Part shown: positions 22,519 through 34,657 of the stretch, one piece after another
Layout: each line of letters starts with the position of its first letter
How positions within the stretch are numbered: position 1 is the stretch's first letter
Assembly (NCBI GenBank): GCA_000708835.1
Contig: DF236980.1
Location: 225,999-289,998, forward strand
Reading direction: 5' to 3'
Length of the DNA: 64,000 nucleotides
Origin: Klebsormidium nitens
Taxonomy: Eukaryota > Streptophyta > Klebsormidiophyceae > Klebsormidiales > Klebsormidiaceae
Position numbers and translations under genes: made by a program
The notes under the pieces: generated by a model
Database searches by the model: none
What the model was told of the DNA's origin: nothing
The model's input: only the letters and a program-made list of their open reading frames with translations

Positions 22519-25474
22519 ATGAAGCTGGAGGCTATACTGCTGGCGCTGGTGCTGGCGGCCGTTGCTTTTGGCCTTCGAGTCCTGTTTGTCCTTCGGCAGT
22601 CAAGCAGGAATCGGCACGCAAAGAAGCGGAAGGCGAGCGAGCCATGCACCACCCTCATAGTTTTAGGCTCCGGTGAGTGGCAATTAACACAGGACAGTCT
22701 TCTGTTGATTAATCAATCAAAATGACCCCATCATGCCACTCGAAATCGTGCGAATCATGCGAACCCCTTGCTAGCACAGCTTGTGTGTAGCTGTACTGAG
22801 CATGCTTGGACGATGAAAAGTCAGCAAATTGTTCCCACATGCCTTGAGTAGCAGGATTGCTTAGAAAGAATCTTATGGTTTCAAGCAGGGCGCCTAAACC
22901 TGTCCTGAAGAGCATCTGTAACTTGGTTATTGAGGAAGATCAGGGGGGCAAGGTGCATTTCCTGATCGTCAACAACGCTGTGTCCCTTTCCCCTTGCTTC
23001 TCTCCTTCCTCCTAGGACTGCATCCTATAAAACCACAGCTAAGCAAGTATCCTCTGAAATTGCAGGAGGCCATACGGCTGAGATGCTGACGCTCATCGAC
23101 GCCCTCGACCGCACCCGCTACTCGCCCCGGTGGTACGTAGCCGCGAAGACCGACACAATGAGCCTGAACAGGGCTATGGCGGCAGAGGGGGCGGCAGAGC
23201 AACAGCAGGCAAAGGTGCGCCTAGAGCAACCAGGACTCTGCATTTCATTATTGGAGTAGTTTCCTCGTCATGGTGTTTCGCTTTTTAGGGGGAGGTTTCT
23301 GGTTGAAGTGTTTGATTGTAAGAATGATTAGTTAAGAAGCTCGGTGTGTGCTTTCAGTGAGTTTCAGGAGATACACCACCGCATCCTGGGCCTTGCCTGT
23401 CATGCATGCCCGTCACGCTCGTTCACTCCATTTTATCTTGCTTAAAGAGGGCGTCTACGCAACGTCATCAACCGGCCACTTTTAGCAGGGCCCAGTGCTC
23501 GGGGCATAGCCTCTGATACCAACTTCTTGGCGACAGAATACCACAAAGTCATGCTTCGATGTCGCTGTGTGATATCAGGCGTTCCGGGTTCCAAGACGCC
23601 CACTTTAATGATGCAAGGGCTATGATGCTGGCGCTGATCGCATTCCGAGTTTCTTCAGGATGCACCTATTAAGAACTGTAACTTCGAGGCTAAAACGTGA
23701 GGCGTCTTAGATGTTCTGTGTGAACGGAAAAGTGAGTGGGACTGCTCCTGGATCCAATCCAACTCGGAGAAGACGAAAGGGACCCCCTTTGGATCCATCA
23801 CTCCCTCCTGACTGGAATTGCAAAGAGCTATTTGTTGCAAGAGCGAGTCCTCATTATTTCACTGCGCACTGCGTACGCATATCCAAGTCACCTTTGACCC
23901 CTTCCGTTCGGCAGACGAGGATTCGCTTCAGGTCAGCTTGCAGCAATATGAGGTCCAATTAAAAATGCTAGAAGGTAAGATAGAAGGACCGGAATTGAGC
24001 TTTGAAGAGCAGGAGGAAACAAAAATAATCCTAAGAAAAAGGAAAGGGGGGGGGGGGCAAAAAAAAAAAGGGGGTCTGCAGGTGCGGCGGGGCCCTGCGA
24101 AGACGGCTCACTACCGGAGCATTCCGCGTAGTCGGGAGGTGGGGCAATCGTATCTGACGTCAGTCTGGACCACCCTTGTGGCGCTCTGGGCCGCGGTCGC
24201 GCTCGTCTTCCGGATACGTCCTGAGCTTGTGAGTCATCCCCTGGTTGGGCAGATTTTTCGCGATTGTACAATCAGCGGATGCTTTACTTGAAGTCTTGCC
24301 GGTTACTTCCTAAGAATATAAACATCAGCAAGTGCTTCAACTAAGTTTTAACCGTGTTGAGATTTCCGTGTGTTTCGACCCATTTGTTTGCTTGGTATAT
24401 CAGGATAACTGCTTAGGACCTAGGTATATGGGAAGCGACCAATCTGGGCGTTGGCTGTTGACTACCCTTGTGTCGGACGTAGGCAATCGTAGCTGCCCAT
24501 CAACAGGTGCTCAACATTGGTCTCCAGTGAGAGCGGGGGAAACCTATTCTGTGCGGCTGTTGAACCTTGCTCAGGATCGAGGACTTGTTTATGAGGACGC
24601 TCTGGTCGTCATTGTCTCCAGAGCGATTGTAGTAGTTGACGTGGAAGGATCCTGGTGTTGCTAAGAATTGTCGCTCCGGTTGTTGCCAGTCTTGCTCATG
24701 TTCGTCGAGAAGTCGATCACGATACCAGAAACACGTGCTGGCAAGATTCGCCGGATTTCACAGGGAATTCTCTTGCTTGTTGCATGTACTATTGTCCCTT
24801 AAGACAGCTTGATGCTCTCGTGTGGGATTTCGAAGCTTCTGCAATCCGTCCTTGGCAGCCACAGCTTCTCGCAGAGCAGTTCTTCCTTTCACTGCTGACG
24901 CGCACACATCTGCTCAATTCCACACACCTTGGTAACCCACGGACTCCTCGTAATTCGCAGATTCTCTGCAACGGCCCCGGCACGTGTCTCCCCATCTGTG
25001 TCGGCGGCTTTCTCCTCAAGGTTTGCTCTTCCCCCATTTGCTCGATTGCATCTGCTCGACGATCGTTTTTGATGATTGAGTCGAGCTGAAAATACGGGTC
25101 ATGTGCAATTGCACAGAGGCCACTCTCCTTTCGTTCACAGCTCACAGCATCGAGTTGAGTGAAAATAAGATGGAGGAGGAAACACGTCCATGCGAGTGGT
25201 CGAAGGGACCGATGATACTGCCAGTGGGTCAGTATGTGGACACTCATGTGTCCTTGATCAAGATCTCGTTTGACGTTAAACGTTTGCAATCATGCAGGTT
25301 TTTGGGCTGCGGGACGTAAAGCTTGTGTACGTCGAGAGCATCGCACGAGTGAAAAAGCTGTCTCTGACCGGCCTTATCTTCTATAGGCTCGGTTTGATGG
25401 ACCAGATCTTCGTGCAGTGGCCTTCGCTTTGCAAAAGCTATCCGAGGACAAAATATGTGGGTCGCCTGATGTAG
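22519..25474 (+). CDS. ALG14: ALG14, membrane subunit of UDP-GlcNAc transferase
   Basis: Five exons: 22519-22672, 23066-23214, 24082-24228, 24961-25020 and 25298-25474, total 687 nt, 228 aa, the usual length for the family. ALG14 anchors ALG13 at the cytosolic face of the endoplasmic reticulum; the complex adds the second GlcNAc to the dolichol-linked precursor of N-glycans. The protein starts with a membrane helix (about residues 4-22), then a basic stretch and the hallmark VLGSGGHTAEML (about 48-59), whose glycine pair is split by intron 1. Further family motifs are YRSIPRSREVGQSYL, ILCNGPGTCLPIC (exon 4), VYVESIARV and the C-terminal DQIFVQWPSLCKSYPRTKYV followed by GRLM at the stop. Intron 2 contains the homopolymer tract at 24047-24070. 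I see no sign of fusion to ALG13. Confidence 0.93.
24047..24075. repeat. G-run / A-run homopolymer tract
   Basis: A run of about 11 G, then C, then about 10 A and 5 G just upstream of the exon 3 acceptor of ALG14. Purine-rich where a polypyrimidine tract is expected. Such runs are prone to sequencing error. Confidence 0.7.
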
Positions 25475-26408
25475 TCCAAGTTCAGTTGCGGCCTTCAATC
25501 TCTGGGACTATCTTCAACCGCCCCAGCCGCTCACTTTGCACAATATGGATTTTACAGCCAATGCCAGACCGTCTCGATGCAGCCAACGGAGTCGACCATG
25601 GACAAGAAGCTGCAACGAATTGCATGCATGCGATGAAGTGTTGACATGCAAATGAGTAGGGCAGCTTTACGATACTAACATGTGGCACGATGCGCACCGG
25701 CGAACCTAGCTAGCTCCATTTAGTATTACGCGCATATACGCTCGCTCGCAACCAAAATTCCGGCGATGTCATCGGTATCGACTTTGCATGTGAACATGTC
25801 ATGTAACCCAACCAGTCAATATGCATGCAATATAGTTTGCATGCGGGAAAACATATCTGAACTCGACCCTGGCATGGTTACTAGGTAGTTGGTTATAACT
25901 TATAACCCATATAATTGAACACCATCACTGTGCGGCAGACTTTGCTACGCATGACTGAAGAACTCATATGTTCTGGCATGATCGATCTCATGAATCACTG
26001 GCGATCTGTACAAGCTAATGATACAGAGACTTAAAATGGCTGCCTCACTACCAAAAGGGTTTATATTCATCGTCACAGCATTGCCAGTGAAACGGATCTG
26101 CGTGCATAGCAGCGAGCTCGAGAAGATACGAAGGGAAGGCCAATGACACTGCAAAGCTGCATACTCGTTGTTTATGTTTAGGACTTTCAACGTGCTCAAC
26201 AATGGCTAGCGTATCCTAGATAACGGTGGGACTTCAGTATAAGTCCAGGGCCTCCAACAACAAGACGTCAACCCCCCAATAAAAGCCATTTCGGCAGCGG
26301 AGGTCCTTGCCAGAGATGTACATAACTTCTTTACCTTCGGCGCATACCTGGTGCAAGCACTTGACAACCTCCTACGAAACCAAAGTCATAAAACAAAACC
26401 ATTCCTGC
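25475..26408. other. Convergent intergenic region
   Basis: Between the stop codons of ALG14 (+) and the ceramide synthase (-). No gene, RNA or repeat recognised. Confidence 0.45.
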
Positions 26409-29400
26409 CTAGTCGTCGTCCGAATCTGTAATAGCAAGGTCAACAAGACGTCAGTAGCTCACAAGTGGAGGGATATCGAGGTCACGAAGAAATGGTACCT
26501 ACTGTTGCCCCGTTCTTTCTTTACCAATCAAAAGCACGACCGCTGTAAGGTGTTGATTCGTCGAAATTTTCAGAGCCCACGTCATGAAAGCCACTTGTTG
26601 CTCACGAAAGTCGCCGGTGTCAGTTCCTTGCTACAAGAAACCATCCTTCCACTTTGTACCTGTCTGGTGAACCTCTCATGATGGTTGCAACCATCTCCGA
26701 GATTCCAGTGCACACTCGAGCAGCGAAAGAAGCAGCCATTTGCATTCCTCTCTGCATTTCAACATGTCCGCTTGTCTGGAATGGTAAACGGAGACCCGAA
26801 AACTGAAAGTTTCATCGAGAAAAGGATTTTGTCGAATCAACAGCGACTGCTGCGTGCAACTTTCACTTGAGTTGCGATAAGGAGGATTTCAAGACTGCCG
26901 TGCGACTGCGCTGTGACTGCGAGAAAAAGCCTAGTCCCAAGAAGCTGCCACCTCCTTGGAAAGTCAATACGGGGTTTGCTGGGAGTTTAGTATATCTTTT
27001 GCTCCTGGTATTAAGAAATTAGCTGGGGTTCAAAGGGGCTTGGTGCGCTTTCTCGTTCTGGTCGAGGCAGTCAACCCAGTAAAGGGGTCAGCCAAGAGGA
27101 TGGCGAATCACCCAAGAGGATGACAGTTCATTCCACCACTTTTGGAACATGTTACGTCAGTAAGGGATACAAAAACCTCGACAACTAGAGTGGAGAACGG
27201 CGGGCTCACCCGAGCGGACGTCATCCCCCACTGCCCCCGAGTTCTGGACCTGCTTAACGATCATGCGGCCAATCAGGTAGAACCAGTAGACGTGCAACAC
27301 GAGGAGCATGATCAGGAACGTGTTGAAGCAATAATAGTACACCACCGTCTCCGCCACGGTCCGGTTCTCCAGAAACGCCTTCTGCGCCTCGAATCTGCAC
27401 GACAATGAGTGATTGCGGACTTTGAAGAAGCACGTGCGAGCAAAACCTTTCGGACCAGTGGATCATGAAGATTTGCTACTCCTGGCATTCAAGCTCCGAC
27501 ATATCCGCAGCGACATGGATGCGGCGACCGAGGAAGTGCAGTCTACGGACTCCCGTCGCTCAAGCGGACTGGATTTTCGGGTAGCACGTACTTGTGAGCG
27601 ACGACGACAGCGGATAGCGCATGCTCATTGGTCGCCCATGAGGCGAGTCAAAAGTAATCGAAGAGTATCAGCAAGCGTAAGAACAGAACGTGCAACAACT
27701 GGGCGACTGCAGGCCAGTGCCACATCCGTAGCGTTTTGAAAGCACGAGCACCATATCGATCTCCGGCTCATTGCCGAATCCTTACGCGGTGCTCCGGATG
27801 AGATACGTGGGATAGTAGATGAGGCGGAACACGAGCCAGCTGATGGCAAACAGGGCGAACGTGACGCTTGCCCCAATCTCGTTCTTGCTGTACTTGAACA
27901 GCTTGGCGCCCTCGAGTAGGATGTCGCTGATGTCATGCGCGAGCAATACCATGTTCCCAACTCGGACAAACCTGCGGGCGGATTTTGGGTTAGCAATGTT
28001 CTCGTATCTGCTTGCTTGTTCTCTCAAATCCTCTTCTAAGATCTGTAGGCAAGGGATTCTTTCGCTTTGACGACTCAAATAGGACTTTGCTTGCTTGTTC
28101 TCTCAGAAACCCTTTTAGATTTGTAGGAGAGGAATTCCTTCGGCTTTGATGTGTCAATCAGAACTTTGCTCTTCAATACGCAATGCAGTTAGCCTTCTGA
28201 ATCGAGCTTGTGCTGATTGGGAGTATGATCCCTTTGACGGATCTACAATACAGCAAATAGTTGACAAGTCTTGTTGCAAGGCGAGATTATCCACAATCCA
28301 CCCGAGCTACTGCGGCTGGACTTCGTCAACCTTACAGGCTGCAGAAGTAAAACAGAAGTCCGTTCTCATTTGAAACCTGACTATGCTCACCATTGGTGAG
28401 TGGGTCTGATTAACAGTGCAATTTGACAAGATGCAAAGAGGCAGTCAGGCGGCAATCCTATCTTGTTACGAACGAACGGTCATTGAAGCGGTCAGAGGGC
28501 AACAACAGAATGGGACGAGATACATTAGCGACATCAAAGACGTGTGACTGATACTCACCCAGTGAAGTACGAGTAGCTAATAAGGACGAGCGTGCCAATA
28601 TGGTGAATGGTCATCACTCCGAAGTCTTTCCGCTTGGTCTCCCAAAGGAGTAAGAAGACAATCCCGTAAGAGTAGAACCCGAGTTCCGAGGCATAGAACA
28701 ACTTTAGATCCATCCTGCAGAGGACCAATCAGAAATCAAGCGCACGGCTGGATGAGGAGAAGCAAGGGATGTCATTCAGGCACACAATAACGATGGGGCG
28801 TCTGAGAAACTGATGCAAAGATGTGCAAAACTACATTAGAAGAAGGATTGAGGGTAACAGTTCTATGATAGAAAGAGCACTTGTGGCGGCGCCCTGATCT
28901 GTGATGGTCTACAGAAAGTTTAAAGATTAGGCTCTCCACTCCTCATGTCCTGCTGAGGCTGGCAACCACTCAAGCAGGAAGCCTCCTCTCACCTCATCTT
29001 CTGTTCCGGCCACCCCTTCCAGAAGTTTAGCGTGCCCTTTGTGATCCACCACTCCTTGTCATAGGTGATATACACTCCATACGACCACGCGAGCGCATAG
29101 AACAGCAATTTCCAGGCGCTCTCCTTGTACTTCCTCACAGCGACCTCCTTCCGCTCTGCAGCTACTTTGTTGACAGGCTTCTTCCCATCGTCGACGGTTG
29201 CCCTGGCGGCCATCTTGAAATGGAGTGGAAGTGGTGGTAAGAATCAGGGAAGCAAACTGGTTTTGCAGGTTTTTGGGCCAAGAAGAAGATCCTCACCCCA
29301 AACAAATTAACAAAGTCCAATTCTCCGGTCGAGTAAGCCCCCCACCCTTCAGTAAGGCTATAAGGAGGAGTGACTTAAGATGTAAGTTGGTGTAAGTCAA

Positions 29401-29924
29401 AGGCACACACTGTAGGATCTCTTGGTCCTTTTCTTGAACCCGTTCTGAGAACCGTGGAGAAAGGACCACTGAATTGCAACTTTAGTAGCCTATTTAGAAT
29501 CAAATGAACATAGCGATCATAGCGTATAAGAGGACTGTAACGACCACGAGGAGGCAGAGAGACTTTGACATTCGGCCCTTCGTTCCAGACCCAACCGATG
29601 AATGCAGACCAAAGCTGAGGTATGGAGCAATCATCCTTACAGCAAGTGTCACCTGCAATCTCTGCAATTATATCGGAAGTTGGAGACAGGAAGGTGCGAA
29701 TCGATGTTGCCAGTTCAGCTTGAAAGATAGAATGAGCCACCGCTCCTATCTGAACAGGCAACAAGATTTGGAAATTTTGTGAGAAAGTGAGGTCTGAGAC
29801 TAACGTCAAAGATTGTCACGTAGAGAAGCTTCTGCAGCACAGGGTACGCGCAGGCGAAGAACAGGGCATACTTTAAGTCCTGCCACACAGGGTATGACTC
29901 CTGCCCTATCCATGGAGCTTGCAT
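26409..29924 (-). CDS. LOH: LAG1/LOH-type ceramide synthase (TLC domain)
   Basis: Six exons: 29924-29805, 29213-28993, 28714-28559, 27971-27786, 27394-27210 and 26425-26409, total 885 nt, 294 aa, close to plant LOH proteins. The enzyme N-acylates sphingoid bases with acyl-CoA in the endoplasmic reticulum. Visible features are QESYPVWQDLKYALFF at the N-terminus, a basic linker leading to KYKESAWKLLFY, then the Lag1 motif with paired histidines in TIHHIGTLVLI (H151, H152) and AHDISDILLEGAKL (D179, D182). FRLIYYPTYL and a last helix pair ending RMIVKQVQ follow. The acidic tail VRSDSDDD is completed by a 17-nt last coding exon, matching the acidic C-terminus of plant LOH. The start at 29924 is the first in-frame ATG; a 5' exon further upstream is possible. 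The start codon is 825 bp from the divergent eIF4B-like gene. Confidence 0.92.
28010..28165. repeat. Diverged tandem duplication, about 77 bp x 2, in a ceramide synthase intron
   Basis: The block starting tgcttgcttgttctctca at about 28010 recurs at about 28087, with matching aagatctgtagg/tagatttgtagg and tcgctttga/cggctttga segments. It lies in the intron between exons 3 and 4, about 40 bp upstream (minus strand) of the acceptor. It does not include exon sequence. Confidence 0.65.
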
Positions 29925-30748
29925 TTTGCAATTTGCAGTTCGGAGGGGCAAAGATGGTTGGATCTATGGTGAAAGGCCGGGCCTTGATGCTGATTTTCAG
30001 GGCTGTGTTTCAATCGAAACCCAAAGTTTGAGCTCTCTTACTCAAATACAAACTAGGAGGCTGTCAGCTGACATCGTACGAATCAGGTCTGATAATACCC
30101 TCTGAGCTTTGACAAATATCCTACAAGAGACAGCGCCCCTTCGCAATGAACTTGCAATCGAATCTGGTTGCGGGTCTCTCGATCAGGACTTCCACGAACA
30201 CCACAGTCCAGAGCTCACAATTGGAGCAGCCTTTCCAGAAAGTCTCCCTTGGCAAGGCACTCTGCTGCTGCATTCCTGAGCTCTCATTGATGCTGAATAA
30301 TGAATTCTGGCTTCGTCAATGATAATGTGCGAAACAGAGGTGCGTGATTTCTTTTTCGGAGCAGAGTCCGGTACCAACGTTCCGTTGTTCCGCTGTTGGA
30401 ACAGCGGAATGGCAGAAAGCTCGGACTTCAGCCTTCGCCATCGACTTCGAAGCAGATGTGGTGTCAGGCTCCGTCGCCGTCGGCGTTGGACCATCATCCT
30501 CCATAACGGAAACGTTTGTTTGCCAGGCAGCAGCCTCCACTGCCAGCTGTCAGTGTGAGACAGCAGAAAATTCATCTTCGAATGGTGGGAGGTGCGCTCG
30601 CTGCTGGTGCTTGAGTGAGGAGTGGTGGTAAGTGTGGTATTGCATTTGGTTCGCCTTCGCAGGGGGTCGGAGGAGGGAGCAGGCCTCTGCTGCTAAGTGG
30701 GTGTTGAAAGAGACCGCTGAATTTTGTTCTGTTGCCCAACTTCAAGGA
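29925..30748. other. Divergent intergenic region, possible shared promoter
   Basis: Between the start codons of the ceramide synthase (-) and the eIF4B-like gene (+). A GC-rich stretch at about 30340-30560 is open on both strands for 70-95 codons and may be a 5' leader exon of either gene. No donor site convinced me, so it is not annotated as coding. Confidence 0.4.
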
Positions 30749-33646
30749 ATGGCGAAGAAGAAGGGATCAATGAGCCTGAAGGACTTCCATGGTGGAGAAA
30801 TCAGGAGCGACTTACCATTGCCTTCCAAGCCAGGCGTGTAAGTCTTCGTTGTACCTTTTGATTGGCCATCTCTGAGTGTTGGTGCAACTTTGTCTACTCT
30901 GGCTCAGATCATATTTGATTACCACTAACAAGTTGCATTGGCTGATCTCACCCATCTTGCGGCTCTGGGAAGTTTCTCGACCATTCTCTCAGCTCACTTT
31001 ATGGTGGCTCTGATCAAAAGTGTAGTTTTTAATTGACAGGATTATCCATGTGGTGGAATGCAAGGCTCTCATCTTAAGAGTGCTCGCCTGCTGAAGAAGC
31101 TGCCTCCTTCTCCTCTTGAATGGATGCAAGACTTGAACGCACACCGATTGCCAATCAGTGTTGCGTCAAGTCAACCGTGTTTATTATCGATGCCTGCAGA
31201 CTTCCGGATCGCCGCTCAGGTTTGATACTATGAAGCTTTCCTCGTCCATCATTTACGCAGTCACAGATAACAAACTTGCCGGTGAAGTGCTCTCAGCTTC
31301 AGCAACTTCAGAACTCCAGAAAAGCTTGTAGAAGCACAGCAGCTCGACAAAGCGCACCACCGCCGAGTGACTGTGCTCATGCCTTGCTGATCATCCTCTC
31401 CCTGCTTGGTCTAATCAGTAACTAAAGAAGTCCTTGTGAGAGCGCGTCAGCTTGGCTAAGATTCTCCTTACCACTTGCAGAGGAACGGAGACTAACATCA
31501 AGGCATCATTCGGCGGCGACAGGGCCTTTTCCGACCCAAGCCGCGACCGCTTGGTCCCCGCTTACGGCCATGGCAACTCCCGCGCTGCCCCCCCGCCCGA
31601 CCGCGGCTACTTTCCTGACTCCTCCACCATCGGCAAGAACTATGAGGAAGACGAGCGCAAGCCGGTTGGAGGGGGCAGCGCCAAACGGCCAGAAAATGCA
31701 TTTTCAGGGGGCGCCCCTGCCTACCCGAGCCATGTGGTGACGGAGCGCTTCCCTCCATCCGGTGGGGGGTTCTCCTCCCGCCTGGCCGAGCTGCCAAGCA
31801 CGCCCCCCCCCCAGCAGAACAGCCCCCCGAAAGCGGAGCACCGGCCGAAGCTCACCTTGACGCCACGGAGCAAGCCGCTGGAGGACGACAGCACCGCTGA
31901 CGTCAGCATCACGCCCGGGGCGCAGGTGCTGACGATTGAGAGGAACGCGTTCAAGGAGAGCGGGGATGCACGGCCAAAGACGGGGGGAGACGAGGGGCGG
32001 GGTGGCGGGGAGGGCGGGGACGAAGAGCGGCCGAAAGAGCGCCCGAAACTGAACCTGAAACCGAGGTCGCAGGAGGTCGGGGCCGCGCAGGAGGGGGAGC
32101 AGAGCAGGCCTGGGGTGTTTGGGGGTGCCCGGCCGCGCGATGTGGTGAGTAGTCCTGGCCGACTATGCAGCGGTTGCATTGAAGTACTTGTGGAAGCTTC
32201 GATTCAGGTTCAATGCAAGCTTGGCAAAGGTTGCTTCAGCTTGGAAAAAGTGTCCAGCGATTGCAGGAATTAGCTCTTCGTTCTTTGGTGGCTGGGCGTC
32301 AGATTGGATAAGCTTGTTGGACGGGGATGCCTGTGAAGGTATTCAATGTTTGGTAAGTGCTCAGTCGAATCAGGCCGCATCTAGGCACCATATTGATGTC
32401 AGCGAGCGTTTCTGTTTTACTTGTTTGCTGCAATGGAAACGTCTTTCTCTCCTCCAGGTTTTGAAGGAGCGTGGAGTTGACGAGGCAACTATCGTTGGTG
32501 TTGTGGACAAGCGACCTGTGGACAGGTGCGTCGTTTCTTCTTTCACCACCAAGTTTGGTTCTTGTTCCAACTTGTCCTCCAATATTTCTCGGTTCCTCAG
32601 GGCAAGTAGACCATCGCCAACCACTCGTTCTGAATACTTCTTTGTTAGGCAGGTCGATCAAGGTTTTGATCCAGCCAGCACTTCTTGCCGATCAGAAGGC
32701 TCTGAGATTTTCCAGATGTAGCAGTTTGCAGAGACCGAACTGCGAAGCCGTTCAGTCTACCTGCTTGACTTCATCTTAACTTCGATTGTTTGCGTGATTA
32801 TCAGATTTCAAAATTGATCGGATTCGGAGCAATCCCGCTCGGCACTAATACAATCTCTGCACTGACCCTTCCTAGTCTCATTTTGACAGTCCAAAGCCGG
32901 AGCCCTCCCCAGCTCGAGTTGCAAGCCCTGACAAGCAGAAGTGGGGCAAGCTCGGCGAAGAGCCCCGGGAGGACCGGTACGTCAGGCCCGAGGCTCAGCG
33001 GTACGTACCCGAGGCTCAGCGGCGCCCCGGGGGCGACCTCCGGGAGAACGGCCCGACCCGGAACGGCTGGAGAGATGGCTCAGAACGACCGGGACTGCAA
33101 GATGGAGGGGCGTTCCGGGGATCCCCGAACGGCAAGCCTGAGGGGGGTTTCGAGAGGCAGGGCAACGGGGGGGGGTTCGAGCGACAGGGCAGCGGAGGGT
33201 TTGCTCGAGCCGCGAGCTTCGGAGACAACCGGGGGGGCGCTCAGTGGCGCCAGGCGAAGCCCGCGTCCCCACCGATCCGTTCGGCGCTTATCGACGCCTC
33301 TGCGAAGAAGGATCCGTGGGAAGCGCCTTTGACGTCGCTCCAGCTTGCGGAAGCTTTCTCGCGGTCGACCAGTTTCGGGTCGGGGGGGCAGGGCAGGGGG
33401 CCCGGAGCTTCCCCCTGGGGTGGCCCGAACAAGGCGCCCGCTGGTGAGGGATCCCTGGGGAGGAGGCCAGACCGGGGCGGCGGTTTTGGCCGGGGGCCAG
33501 CAAATTTTGGCGGACGAGGGGGCTATTCAAGTGGGCGTGGCAGTGCAGGGTTCGGGGGACCCGGGAGGGATGGATATCGGAGGGCTGAGAATGAGTATCG
33601 GGGGCCTCCCAGGTCGCAGGTGTATCAGGATGACGAGAGGGGCTGA
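30749..33646 (+). CDS. eIF4B-like RNA-binding/translation-associated protein, low complexity
   Basis: Four exons: 30749-30837, 31481-32144, 32458-32525 and 32890-33646, total 1578 nt, 525 aa. The first exon encodes a basic start and SLKDFHGGEIRSDLPLPSKPG, a leader I recall from plant proteins described as initiation-factor-like. Exon 2 has repeated RPKLxLxPRS blocks (LTLTPRS near 150, LNLKPRS near 225) and GVFGGARPRD joined to VLKERG across intron 2, the same arrangement as in eIF4B C-terminal regions. The last exon is Arg/Gly/Gln-rich (RGG-like, residues about 280-520), with YVRPEAQRYVPEAQ duplicated and SLQLAEAFSRS before the final RGG region. No RRM is visible, so it is not a canonical eIF4B. 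A role in mRNA binding or cap-dependent initiation is inference from composition and these motifs. Confidence 0.72.
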
Positions 33647-34657
33647 GAGGAAAGTGCGCCAAGCAGAAGCAGTCGTGATTGCTTTTGCTTTGCCGGAAGC
33701 CGCAGGTCAGGGACGAAGTTTCAGACCAGGTATGATTGGTGAGGTCAAGATTGGTTTGCATGTTGTAGGAAGTCAGCCTAGACGAATGGTACTTGAATGA
33801 CACAATTAATTCCTTGGTGACTGTCTGGTGATTGACAAGCAGGTGGCCTGCGGTGACGTTGTCCTAGAGTCCACAAGAGAGTCCACAGATGCTGAGCTAA
33901 TCGCAATTTGCAGTGCAGCCCTAGGGCCTGCATGACCAGGTTGACAAGTTGTAGGTCAGAGACATGCAGACAACAAGTTAGGGACGTTGACACTGTATGA
34001 GATCTAGGTTTGGTTAGGAAGCTTGATGCACGAGTACTAAGCCAGTGCACAGTGCCAATCATGCTATCATGCATGGATGATTCTTAAGTTTCACAACGAT
34101 TCAGCGAGTACCGGTCCTGAAATTGCAATATGGGGGACGGTTGGCTGAATGTACTCGTATGTGCACATGCACGCCTGTACATTCATGATTGCAATCGATT
34201 CCACATTGTGTACTCAAAGCTGTTCCGATATGCATGTGCAGCACGCATAGCGTTCTGTAGCGCTCCTACCCACCTAAATCTTCTCGACAGTCTTGCCAAT
34301 CACAGCTCAAGCTAAATTGCCGACGCTTGTCATGGTAAATGAAAGCTGCTCGCATCCAGTGTATGAGCATGCCACTGTAAATTCGGTTTCATGTCAATGC
34401 GTGACAATGCACAGGTTTATGCTTGTTGGCTGGGCTTCACCAAAAATGGCTTCTCAGGTTGAGGCATTCACAAACTTTTAGATTCTCACCATGAAGGGTC
34501 CTTCCAGGAAGGTTACATGCATGATGAGATACTCAAAATCTTCCTACCGTACGGTATCCTATGTAAACTTTTATGTCTGGGGCACTGGATTCAAAGTCTA
34601 TCACAAACGAACTCTATAGGAGGCATTGCTATTCAAGCAATGTTGAGGGGCTGCCAC
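33647..34657. other. Convergent intergenic region
   Basis: Between the stop codons of the eIF4B-like gene (+) and CURT1 (-). Only short frames without family resemblance; both 3' untranslated regions should lie here. Confidence 0.45.

Noticed and set aside
23818-24081. Open frame upstream of ALG14 exon 3
   Set aside because: Contains a homopolymer run and no ALG14 similarity; the acceptor at 24081 gives the family motif in phase.
30316-30631. GC-rich block open on both strands, considered as an extra first exon of the ceramide synthase or of the eIF4B-like gene
   Set aside because: No acceptable donor in a phase that joins either gene, and both genes already have complete family-like N-termini.
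31498-32179. Minus-strand frames rich in Ser/Pro
   Set aside because: Antisense of exon 2 of the eIF4B-like gene.
33000-33240. Internal repeats in the last exon of the eIF4B-like gene, considered as a minisatellite
   Set aside because: They encode RGG/FERQG-type repeats in frame and are part of the protein.
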